From Apostichopus japonicus (taxonomy: Eukaryota; Echinodermata; Holothuroidea; Aspidochirotida; Stichopodidae): a stretch of DNA of 64,000 nt. Made by a program: the position numbers and the translations under genes. The DNA lies in NCBI RefSeq assembly GCF_037975245.1, contig NC_092569.1:35933168-35997167 (forward strand), given 5' to 3'. The first letter of the stretch is position 1. Each line of letters opens with the position of its first letter. The notes under the pieces are model-generated. The model worked only from the letters and a program-made list of their open reading frames with translations. It did not search any database and was not told where the DNA came from. Shown in pieces: positions 25,801-37,800 of the stretch.

Positions 25801-28800
25801 GCATCTAGATTGTACCATAACAGACAATATTTGTACTGAACTTGCACTGTGGTGTACTGTGTCATGCAAGCTTCATATCAGAAAGATGCTTTTTTCAGAT
25901 AACGTAATTAAAGCATGGCTAGTCAACCAAAGAATCGTAATCGAACATTTATTGTCAAAGCAACTTTACATTTTAGTGATTAACGTTGTTAGTGTTACAG
26001 TATATATGTACAGTATATAATATATGTACAGTATATAATAAAGTATATAATACTGTTAATATTACAGTACCTGTATATATGTACAGTATATATGTACACT
26101 GTAGTGACTGTATGCCAGCATAGGTTATTAACAACAGCTGGTTTGAAACTTAATACAAGTCATGTATAGTAATTCCCCCACCTCCTCCTCTTCATTCCCC
26201 AGTCTCCCCCCCAACCCCCACCCTGTTCCCTACCCCAATCCCCACCCAGAGACAATCAGATCCCAAAGTATGATTATTACTATACATCTTGTTAAGTTAC
26301 ATGATAGCCTCACAGAGATGACTAATATATTGCCTGGTATTCTTTAATTTTTTCAAACCAATTAGCGACAGTGAATAGACCCACCCATATGTCACAAAGC
26401 CTAATTATATGGCTGATGAAGTTGTTATGAGAATCACGTTATATTACTCTAATCACTAAACCAGCTGATTTGCACAATTTTGTCATCAAAACAAAAATAT
26501 CTGTGCCATAAAATTTAATACCTGTTCTTGAGTGGAAAGGAAGTGGATTGGGTGGGAATTGGAAAGCTGCTGGAATTTTATTAATATAACAATAAATGGT
26601 GACCAGCTTCTTTATGTATGCTAAAGCCCTTAAAACTCTTTTGCTAAATACTATTAAGTACAGTAGGCCCACGTGTCTTCATGTGACAGCAAATTCCTTA
26701 TCTTCTATTGGATAAATGTTCATGGAACCTAAAATTGACTTCAAGTGTTCCATGACATATATATTTTCAGTAGACACTGTATAATATCTGGTATTAAGAA
26801 GACTCATGATTTCTAACCCAATTTCAATCTTCAACAGTTTGAATTAAATCTTATCACCAAACTGAGAGAATGTAAAAGTGTTTAACTATTCAACAATACA
26901 GTTAATTACCTGTCAAGATTATATCTGCATACAGTAAATATATAACTTTCTGTCTGTACAATTATAGAACAAACAAACAAAGATGGGGTAGACCTCTGTA
27001 CTTTATTATGGCTTTAGTTGTACTTTTTAGGTTATTGTGATCTACACAGAGTTTAAAGCAACATACCGGCGTAAAGTAGTAGCTCTGGCATTCCAGTAAA
27101 TGCCTCAAAACCTTAAAAACAAGATAAATTTCATTAAAAATAGAAATCATTTAATTGATAAATTCCTGAAGTCGATGATCTCTGAATAGTTTGTCCTCAG
27201 ACTTTGCTGCTTTTTAAATTCCATGTCTTTTGTATGGATCGCAGTCACAACCATAGGCAGTAAAATGTGTGTTGAAGGGTTGAGCATCTGTGACCATTAT
27301 TTAACTTTCTAGCACATTTCAGGCCAATATTGTTAACCTTAAAGATTCGTCTGTAACTCTACAGCTTGGCATTAAAACCTTAATCTGGTTTATGTACACT
27401 TGTACAGTGGGCTTAAAAAACTTAAACTTGGTGCATGTTTTAGCTTCCTAATATTTAAGCCACCACAGATTATGTGAAAGATTCTACTTACGGTAGTACT
27501 GTAAGTGTAAGAGTGTTCGGCCTGTGGGCTGATTTTCATTCCTGGGCCAGCTATTGAGCATTATGCCTTTTATGTTTATCAGTAAGAAGAATTGATATTA
27601 TGCCTTTACTGTATAACAATTTCAATAGCCATAACTTTTAAACTATCCCTCGCATTCTTCATCAGAAATACTCCCTCTCGAGATTAGCATCTCAGCAGGC
27701 TCAAGAAACTACCACGTCGGCAACGACCGTGGAGGTTGGTGCTTCTAAAAGCGACGAGAAGAAATTGTTAGTTGTGACCGAGGTTTCTTCAGTGCCGGCT
27801 GATACCTACCTAAAGAGTAAACTCTGGTGGCTCGGTATCACCTTAATGCTCATCGGAGAAGTTGGTAACTTCATGGCTTATGGCTTCGGCCCAGCATCAG
27901 TAGTGGCTCCGTTAGGAACCACGACCGTTGTCGGTGAGTATTTAAGGACTTTACAAACTTCCTTACAGTACTCATCACTTTCCTGTCTCCACACAGTAAC
28001 TGTACTTTCTCTTATGTAAACAACTGTTTCACCTTCAAGGAGTCCTGTAAACCATTCTGTTAGATAGTACAAAGTAGACACTCTCAGACATTCTCTGATG
28101 TTTACCTGATTGTATTACAGTTGTCGTCAGACTGTCTTATGTACAATAAAACCTCTAAAGGTCTGGAAAAATCTTATAAATTTATGCAGAGAGCAATGAT
28201 TCTCCTGTGTAACTTTCTTTAGCAATCTCAGTGTAGAATATACAGGCAAGTTATCATACATGCATCTATAGGTAAAACTGATGTGATCGTATTACATGGC
28301 TACGTGGAATTGTAACTTTTGTCTTGAATATTCAAAAATATCTGAAGTACATTAAGCATAGTGCAACAAGCTCACAAGTATACTGTGCTGTTATACATGT
28401 ATGTACGTGTATGTATTTTATGTTCTCCTGCAAGCAGGAACTTGCGAAGAAGCCTCATTGGCTTATCAAAGCCGCAAGCTGACTGAAGTCAGTCTCTTAG
28501 ATTCAAATTTCAAGTCCATGATTATGAATTGTCAATTGTCAACAACTCTGTAACTGGACGACATACATTAATCTGGGAGTGACTCGAACTCGGGACCTTA
28601 TGATTGACCTTATGACCTTATGAGTGTAATTACCGAACCAATACAACTGGAACACTGCATTTGTTTTTTTTCTTTTTTTAAATGTCTGTTTATACAGATT
28701 CCATTCTCTTCATGACCTGACAGTTCTAATTGTGTTTGTGATATTAAATAATAATTGAATATATACTCTTTTTGTGTCTACTTTGGTTTGCTTCTCTATT

Positions 28801-31800
28801 TGTAGAGCAAGAGATAGAGCAATATTAACATACTGAAATCAAGCAAACATGCACTAGAAAAGCCTGCACTCTGGAGCTAAACATTTCTTGCAACAGATTC
28901 AATTCTCAAATATTTCCCCTTTTTTTTTCCAATTTCTTCCTTGGCAGCAAATGCGTACATCGCAATTATCTTTCTTGGAGAAAAATTACGATGGCAAGAT
29001 GTAATTGGTAAGCACAACAATTACATGTACTTTTTACCATAGTAAATGTATTGCCCTATATATGGAAATGTTTATAAGCATAATGTGTTCTGCATTAGTC
29101 ATTTGTAGCCAGCACGATTAAGGCATGAAAATGTAACAGTCTCAATTCAATTCAACTTAATTCAACCAAAAAATGTTCAAAGAATTTAAAATGATGTTTT
29201 CAGACAAGAAAAAAAGGATAAATGGTTGAGGGAATTACACAGGGGAGCTACTAAAAGCTTGTGGGATGTGAATCCCCTTTACAGAGAAAAAGAAAACAGC
29301 AGGATTGAAAAAGAAAAATACGTTTGAACATAATAAAGGATAAAATATTGACAAAAAAAATGCATAGCTGTTCACCATATGACAAGCCAAGGATATGTTA
29401 GCAGCCATCAGCAGATAAATATTAATTTTAAGATAATTAAGTCATATTTTAGGGAAGAGAGATGGAATGCATTAATCAGTTATACATCTTAATTGTAAAT
29501 ATCTCTTATATAATATTGTCCCATCCCTCTGCCACTCCAAAATCTGCCTCAATCCATCTGGTTTATGTAATTTGGTATTTTTCTAACTGTAAGATATATC
29601 AAGATGTTAGTTGCTATGGATACCACTGGTGCTCATAGTGCTGCTAACAGTAGATTCCTATGCTCATCTTACAAGATGGCTGCCGTAATCGAGACATTTT
29701 ATCTCCATTTTCCTTTCACATTGCAGGTACTTATATCATCATAGTTGGAGCATTTTTGATCATTACCTTCTCAACTCAGGTAAAATTTCTTTAATCACAA
29801 AACACGTTTGATATATGTTGAGATGTAATTGGTGTCTTAAATTATTCCAATCTCCAGTTCCAACTCCTGGGTATTACAGTATGTACCAGCACCTCTTAGT
29901 GAGAAGATTAAATCTCTGTAGTATTGCAAGTAGCTACAGTATGTTTAATATTCTAGTGTTTGGTGGGACTTGAACACTTCTGGATCTTGCCATGTTCACT
30001 GTCAAACAAGGGCACATCAAAAGTTATTGAAACATATTTTGGGGCTTACAGTAGCACATCAAAGGGAAGTTTATCTTTAGTGTCTGCAAAATTCAGGCAT
30101 AAGATAGAAAGTCAATCTAGGACAGCGTTTCTTAACCTTGGGTCGCACGCTACCGCTAGGGGTAAAGGCAGGACTCATGGGGATGCATGCTACCCCTGGG
30201 GGTAAAGGCAGGACTCAGGCGGGTGCACACTACCCCTGGGGGTAAAGGCAGGACTCATGGGGGTGCACACTACCCCTGGGGGTAAAGCAGGACTCATGGG
30301 GATGCACACTACCCCTGGGGTAAAGGCAGGACTCATGGGGGTGCACACTACCCCTGGGGTAAAAGCAGGACTCATGGGGGTGCACACTACCCCTGGGGGA
30401 AAGGCAGAACTCATGGGGGTGCACACCACCGCTAGGGGTCAAGGCAGGACTCCTGGGGTGAACACTACCCCTAGGGTAAAGGCAGGACTCATGGGGGTGC
30501 ACACTACCCCTGGGGGGTAAAGGCAGGTCTCATGGGGGTGCACACTACCCCTGGGGGTAAAGGCAGGACTCATGGGGGTGCACACTACCCCTGGGGGGTA
30601 AAGCAGGACTCATAGGGATGCACACTACCCCTGGGGTAAAGGCAGGACTCATGGGGGTGAACACTACCCCTGGGGGTAAAGGCAGGACTCATGGGGGTGC
30701 ACACTACCCCTGGGGGGTAAAGCAGGACTCATGGGGATGCATGCTACCCCTGGGGGTAAAGGCAGGACTCAGGCGGGTGCACACTACCCCTGGGGGTAAA
30801 GGCAGGACTCATGGGGGTGCACACTACCCCTGGGGGTAAAGGCAGGACTCATGGGGATGCACACTACCCCTGGGGTAAAGGCAGGACTCATGGGGGTGCA
30901 CACTACCCCTGGGGTAAAGGCAGGACTCATGGGGGTGCACACTACTGCTAGCGGTAAAGGCAGGACTCATTGGGTGCAAACATATAGCCATAAACAAGAA
31001 ATTACTTCAAGAGTAAGTATTAGAAGCAAAATATGTCTCAACTTATTGCCAACAAAGTCTTAATATTACAATTATTGTTTTGTTTTATTTTTACAGCAAG
31101 ACACACAACTGACTGCAGAGCAAATTAGAGATCATCTTCTAGCTTGGCCCTTCATCGTTTATTTTGTAAGTTTCATGCAAATCCCTAGTTCTACTGGGCT
31201 TGAGTTTACTAATTAGTTGTATCATTAATTAATTCAAATCATATTCCAACCCAACCCTACAGTACTTCTGTGTATTTTTTAAATTTTCATTTCAGCCCTG
31301 CTGTAGCTCTGAACTGCTTCATTTCGTTACTGAGTTTTATCATAACTTCGTTACTTAGTTTTATAATAATTTCATTACTTAGTTTTATCATAATATCGTT
31401 ACTTAGTTTTATAATAATTTCGTTACTTTGTTTTATCATAATATCGTTACTTAGTTTTATAATAAGTTTGTTACTTAGTTTTATCATGTAAGCTTGATTC
31501 ATCATGACCCTGTTAAAACTGAAAGATGAGTAAATTCAAAGAACTGCTATCAGGCTGCACCTGTTCTGACTTAAGTGTCTAAGGATTTCCAGGAGGTTGA
31601 ATTCATTTACAAAAATACACCGTAATTGTTGTAGTGTACATTTTCATAGGCAGTAGATTTACAAATGTCCTCGTATATTCAGTTATCTGATGCACTGTTG
31701 GCCGTTCTTGTAGTGTTAGGGAATACATATTTAACCATTGTTGTATATGTTTTGGTTTTAATTATTGGATACATGTCCTTGTATACCCTCTTAATAGATC

Positions 31801-34800
31801 TAATTACCCAATACCTTTTAGGTATGTTGAATATTCATGCATGTTAATTTGTGAGTATAAGCTTATTTTAATATTTGTTATATTTTCTTTTCTCTTACCC
31901 AGATTACTGAGTGCGTCCTGTTCTGTGGAGCTATACATATGCAGACTCATAGGGTTTTCATCAGAGAAGATCATGTCATACTCCATATCCTTCCGGCCGC
32001 TCTGATTTGTCAGTACAGATCATAAATATTTGATTTTATTTTATTTTATTCAGCAAATTATCATGCTTCATCCACATACAAAAAATTGCACATATAGAGA
32101 AACATTTAAAATACAAGATGGGAATATACTTAACTGCATCAAAAAGAAAATAACATGCCAAGAATAACCCTTTAGGCTAAAAGCTTATTTCCAAAGGGGT
32201 CCTTATAACCATAAAAATACAAAAGATAAGAAATATACTATTAAAACATCTAAAACATGCATACAAACACCGTAAAAAAAAATATAATATCAATATCCAG
32301 TTTGATCAAGGTTAGGAACTGTTCATACTGTCAGTACAAGTGTTTTGGAGCATTGTATGGGAGGACAGTATAAACTGATATTAGAATTGGAAAATTATCC
32401 CAACTCTATGTGGACAAAGTTGTGGTGTTTACATCTATTCTTATGTTAATGCTGTAAGTGAACCTATTGTTCTATGATACTACCCTACACTGTAACTGCC
32501 TAGCTACCTATTATTCTATGACTCTACATTACCTACCTCACCCCACCTCTCCCCCCCCCCCCCTTTCCAACCCATCAATTCCTTTTTTATTAGATTTTTC
32601 ATCAGATCATTATCGATAATAACACAGAATCGTAGAACATGAATGATCCAACTTGGAGAGTAGTTTTACTTTTGCCAATGTCTAAATACAAACTAACATT
32701 GCTGGACTGCTGCTGTAGATTCATGTCAGAAATATAACCTTTCAGTTTTTTTAAAAGTGCTGGTATTTTCCCTTTCACATATGTTTATCTTTAAACTTCT
32801 AATAGTACCATCATATTTCTTGCCTATCCATGCAGTGGTTTCAAAGATATTTGCTGATTTAAATTGTAAAATGGCTCCCAAGCTTTCATTATTGAATTAA
32901 ACACTTTCATAGCTTGTATAAAAGTTAAATAGCCCAACATTTCTAGCCAAGCATACCGTTATTAGGATAAGTACAGCATTTCAAGATGATACTGCATGGT
33001 TAAAAATAGAGTGGTCATCTACTTTGTATACCTTTATTGACCCAGGATATTAAACAGAGAATACTTTATCTGGTTTCACATTGCAAAATTCTATACAAAA
33101 TGGGCAAAATGCTATGCAAAACAGGCAAAATTCTATGCAAAATGGCAAGATGCTATACAAAATGACAAGATGCTATGCAAAATGGGCAAACTTCTATGCA
33201 GAATGGGCAAGTTTCTATGCAGAATTCTATGAAAATGGGCAAAATTCTATGCAAATTGGGCAACATTCTATGCAAAATGGCAAGATGCTATGCAAAATGG
33301 GCAAAATTCTATGCAAAATGGGCAAAATTGATTGCAAAATGGGCAAAATTCTATGCAGAATGGGCAATTTGCTATATATACAAATGTAAAGATGTATAGC
33401 AGTTTTTGTACACAGGAACCATAGTATTGAATAAGAGACAAAGTTTGCAGCTATCAGAACTACTATTCAAATTTAGACATTAAATTATAATTTATTGATA
33501 ATCTATTGTTTACTAGCAGGTTGTTACTTGATATTCCTATTTTAAAGACAATGTTTTAATTTTTTTTATTTGTTAGCTTCCTTGACTATCATCTCTGCCA
33601 AGGCCGTTGCTGGTATGATCGCACTGAGTATGGACGGAAACTCACAACTACAGTATCCAATGTTTTATTTCATGTTACTCATTCTGGTCTTCACAGGCGT
33701 CATTCAAATCAAGTGAGTTGCTTTTAAACTGCCTTGGCTGCTTGTAGGTCAACAAATTCACCCCAATTAGGGATGCTAATATTTGCTAAAACTCTTCGAA
33801 ACTGTTTTCTGTCATTTCTGAACGTTTCTTATTGTTCCCAGGCATGTCAGAGTTTTATAGATTTAAAAAAAATGGAATTATAGCTGAGTATTAATGAGAT
33901 TATACATTGATACATTGATTATAGCTGAACAAGAGTGACCATTATTTAAATTTCTAGCATATTTGAGGGCAAATACTAATCACCTTTAAGATATGAATAT
34001 GCAGGTGTCTTTTGATTAAAAATATGCATCAGTTTATTGTTGTTTCATGTGGTTTAATACTTCTGTGGTTGAAGACCTATCGGGAATCCTGGGAAGGTTT
34101 CTAACTTGAATCTTCCCAATTTTCCACTGAAGAAAAAACAAGCCTTCTTTGAAGGAAACTGGGTCCCTCTGAAGGTGAAGATGATATTAGGTTACATTGA
34201 AGATGTTGGATGGTTGTGTGATGAAGGAGTTATCAGTATTCCAGCAGTTTGTTGTGTTTTATTTAAGCATCTCCAAAGAAACATAAATATGCATTGCTTT
34301 CTTTATACCAAGACATTAAGTCAAATACATTTTCTTTTTTGAACACCTATTAACACATAATCTCTCTCTAAGGCTTGCTGAAACTTTTCAGATCTAGACC
34401 TAGTATTAATTAATAAAATTTCCTCATCTGCTTCGTCTTTACCTCAAGAAGATGGAATAAGATGAGAATTCTCAAGCTCTGATCTCCCAACCATCATTTT
34501 CTCATTCTTTTTAATCTCTTTGACATCTTTGAAGAATATTCTAATTAGATTACAGTTGTTTATCAAACTTAGAAGAGGATTAGAAAAGAGATGTAGAAAG
34601 TTAATTTTCAGTTTCTCTCATAACCTTTTTCTTCTCCCTTTTCATTCTTCTCCTCTAGGTTTGTCACCTCAGCAATGAAAGACTTTGATTCCACTGTGGT
34701 TGTTCCTACTTATTTTGTTTTCTTCACACTCAGTGCAATATTAGCTGGTGAGTACCACAGGTTTCATATATTTTACAAAGGTGTCCTTGTGTTCAGCATG

Positions 34801-37800
34801 GATTGTTTGTTGATTCTGAAACAGCATCCTATTGTTTTCATCATTTATAGCTTCTTCTTTCTGTGAATGTTTTCATTCAGTCTGATAGTAGCCAGATAGT
34901 ACAGTATGTGTAGAAGTCTATAGTGTGTCAACAATAATTACAATCCAATGAATATTTAGGTAACCAGTAAATTAGTCGTCCAACTATCCAGATTCTATCT
35001 TGCAGATATCCATAGGATATGTTCGTGTTTGTGAAGCATATTTGCCACGGATAGTAGTCAGGTAGTACGAGCAGTATCCATTATATTGAAGTCGTGTAGT
35101 GTTTCAACAATAATTACATTCCAGTCAATATTCAGGTGAACCAGTAAATTAGTCACTCAACTATCCAGATTCTGGTTTGCAATAAACTCAGGAAGATATG
35201 TTTTTGTTGCCATGGAAATGAAATCTTTCGTTCATGGAAATGACATTTATTAGACTTATCTTGTAAAGGACAGTGGATCAACGACAGTGGATCATCTTTG
35301 ACATTTATTCTCTCCTTCTCTTTGCATATTTGTAGGTGTTTTCTTTTATGCTGAATTTTATGGGCTCTCCTTTGTGCAACTAATCATGTTCTGTTTCGGG
35401 TAAGTGCTTTGTCTCTAAGATGATAACGAGGATGAAGTGGAAGACGGCCATTTTATTGCTCCACCTTTTGAACAACTTTGTTCAATGTGTTAGTTTGTCA
35501 TGTGATGGAACATGTTGTTTTTCAAAACTGTTTTGCCACCCCGCTGATTTTATTGTCCCTATTTGTCCTCCCAACGCTACTGTCCATCTTGTTTTTGTGT
35601 TGCGTCTTACAGAGGTCATCTGCTCTGCTTTCTTGTCTCTCAACAAAAGAAATGGATATAAATATTAAGCAAATGTAGAACATTTAATGATGATAAGAGG
35701 ACTGTATGAGGATAATAAAGCTTTTGAAATTGTAATTATTCATTAATTAGATACAATTGTACTATAGTCTTCATTAAGTTTACAATATCTAATTCTCCAG
35801 ATGTTAAATATAGTTTTCGAAACCTTGTTTACCAAGTGTGGTTTTCAAAGTTTCATATTTATTCAGAGAAGTGTTTTCTCCTTTGATTGCTTGATGAATT
35901 GGTTTATTGACTAGTTGATTGATTGATTTGATTGATTGACTAGTTATGGACCATTTAATGGCTTGATCTATTGGTAAATTGACTAATTGATGGCTTCATC
36001 AGTTGGTTTATTGACTAGTTAATTGATTGATTGGTTTATTGACTAATTGATTGCTTATTTGACTAGTATAATGGCTTGATCAATTGGTTTTTGACTAGTT
36101 ACTGTAATTGATTGATTGATTGGTTTATTGACTAGTTGATTGGTTTATTGGTTAGTTGATTGCTTCTTTTTCTTCAGCTGCTTCTGTTCCTTTCACAGAG
36201 TGTATCTCTTGAGCAGATGATTTATTGATTGATTAATTGATTGATTTTTTTACTTCAGCTGCTTCTGTTCCTTCCTTGGAGTGTATCTCATCACGCAAGG
36301 CAGAAATAAAACAGACGAAAAGGAAGAAGAGTTTAATCTTCCGTCACAAATCAACTCTGAGCTCTGTAAGAAATATGTGTCATGTACTTGAACGTTTTTG
36401 AAAATAGCAAAGAAAAGTTCTAGCAAGTAATGTCGAAGCAATGTCTTCAGATTAGCCTTGTTTCAAATCCAAAACCAAGCCAAACTTTTGTTTTCTACCT
36501 AGTCAGTTTTGAAGTAATTATACATATTTGAAAGTGTTTATCTAGATGATTTAATTTAGAACAAACACAAGAAGTTATGTATTGGTATATGTCAGAATAT
36601 TTTGTGTCAATAGAATAAAAAGTTTAAAATATATTTGATACAGTTTTGTCATTAATGGACATATATTTATCTTTACACAGTATACCTTTAATAGTACCAT
36701 CATATTTCTTGCCTGATACAGCCATGCAGTGGAGAGGCATGGGAGCCTGTTGAATGTTGGGTCATGTTAGACAAAGTACTTTGGGGTCAATGAAGGAGGC
36801 ACTGCAAGCCAAGATATTATTTGTGCAGGCTTGTATAATTAGAGAAACAGCCTTGCACAGGGGTAGAAGATGGCAATGGGTGGGGTCAAGGGTCAAATGG
36901 GCATGTAGCCTGTCAGTGTGTGTCTCAGAAATGACCCTAGGGTGCCCAAGTTGCTAAATAAAATATTTCATCTTGCTAAAGTATGTTTTCTTTGCCTCCA
37001 TACTGCTTCAATTGTAAAACTGTTTCTCTGGTGTAACATTTCATTTCTGTATTTTCCAGCGGCTCTTTGTCCCTTCCCTTACACTGTTCAGATGGTCCAG
37101 CCAGCTGGTGAAGCAGAGAGGAAGGACGGAGTAGAGGATGGTGCAGCAGGGACAGAACAGGGAGGAGCAGAGGCGGTACAGCCAGAAAAAATGGATGCAG
37201 TAGATTCTGAGGTCAAGCAGGTCAGCAAAACTTTTAACTTCTAAAGCCAATCACTTTCAAAATTCAGTCAGAATGCATCTGTAAATTGCAAATAATTGTT
37301 GTTAGTTAAAATGTTCTGATATTTTATTTATTTTATTTATTTCTATTTTTTATTTTTTTATTTATTTTTTTTTATTTATTCTGATATTTGATAAAGTTAT
37401 GCTGAGACTTATAACATATTTTGGCCTTGTAGAATTCAATACCTCTGGACAATGTCATCGTTCTCCTTGTAGGGAATGATTAGTAAACAGTGTGAGATGT
37501 TAAGAGAGTCTTTAAAGTGTCACAGATATCTCTCTAAATCAAACGTGTAAAGAGCAAGTTTACTGTCTGCCTGACCTCACATTTCCACATTGCATTCTGA
37601 ACAGACCCTATGTGGTAATTTCAGTCATTAAGAAACAAAGACTATAGCAGTGATTGTTAGCAAAGATTATGTGTGATGTTGTAGACTGGACTGCAGTTAC
37701 ACTGTTATAGCAAATACACATATATGAGAATGTGACAAAGGAAACTTGAGATGTCATTTGAATAAAACATATTGCTGGCAACAATGGATTGTGAGATTCT

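Larger units (their letters stand above)
20874..27665. other. Largest NIPAL intron (6.8 kb)
   Basis: No exon recognised. It contains the 58-bp palindrome, the 104-bp tandem duplication, the family A element, a degenerate related element at 24920-25185, an A/T-only tract at 23370-23460, and short arrays of TACAGTATATGTACAGT type at 25560-25650 and 25990-26105. The remainder is AT-rich sequence in which I see nothing. Confidence 0.6.

Noticed and set aside
30190-31063. Long ORFs on both strands in the 40-bp array
   Set aside because: They follow the repeat unit in several frames and change frame with G-run length; no composition or motif of a protein.
31665-31847. 60-codon hydrophobic ORF that could be a membrane-segment exon of the NIPAL gene
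   Set aside because: The exon at 31903-32008 supplies the residues expected from NIPAL alignment (ITECVLFC then the segment before KAVAGM) with matching phases on both sides; the ORF has no fitting splice signals.
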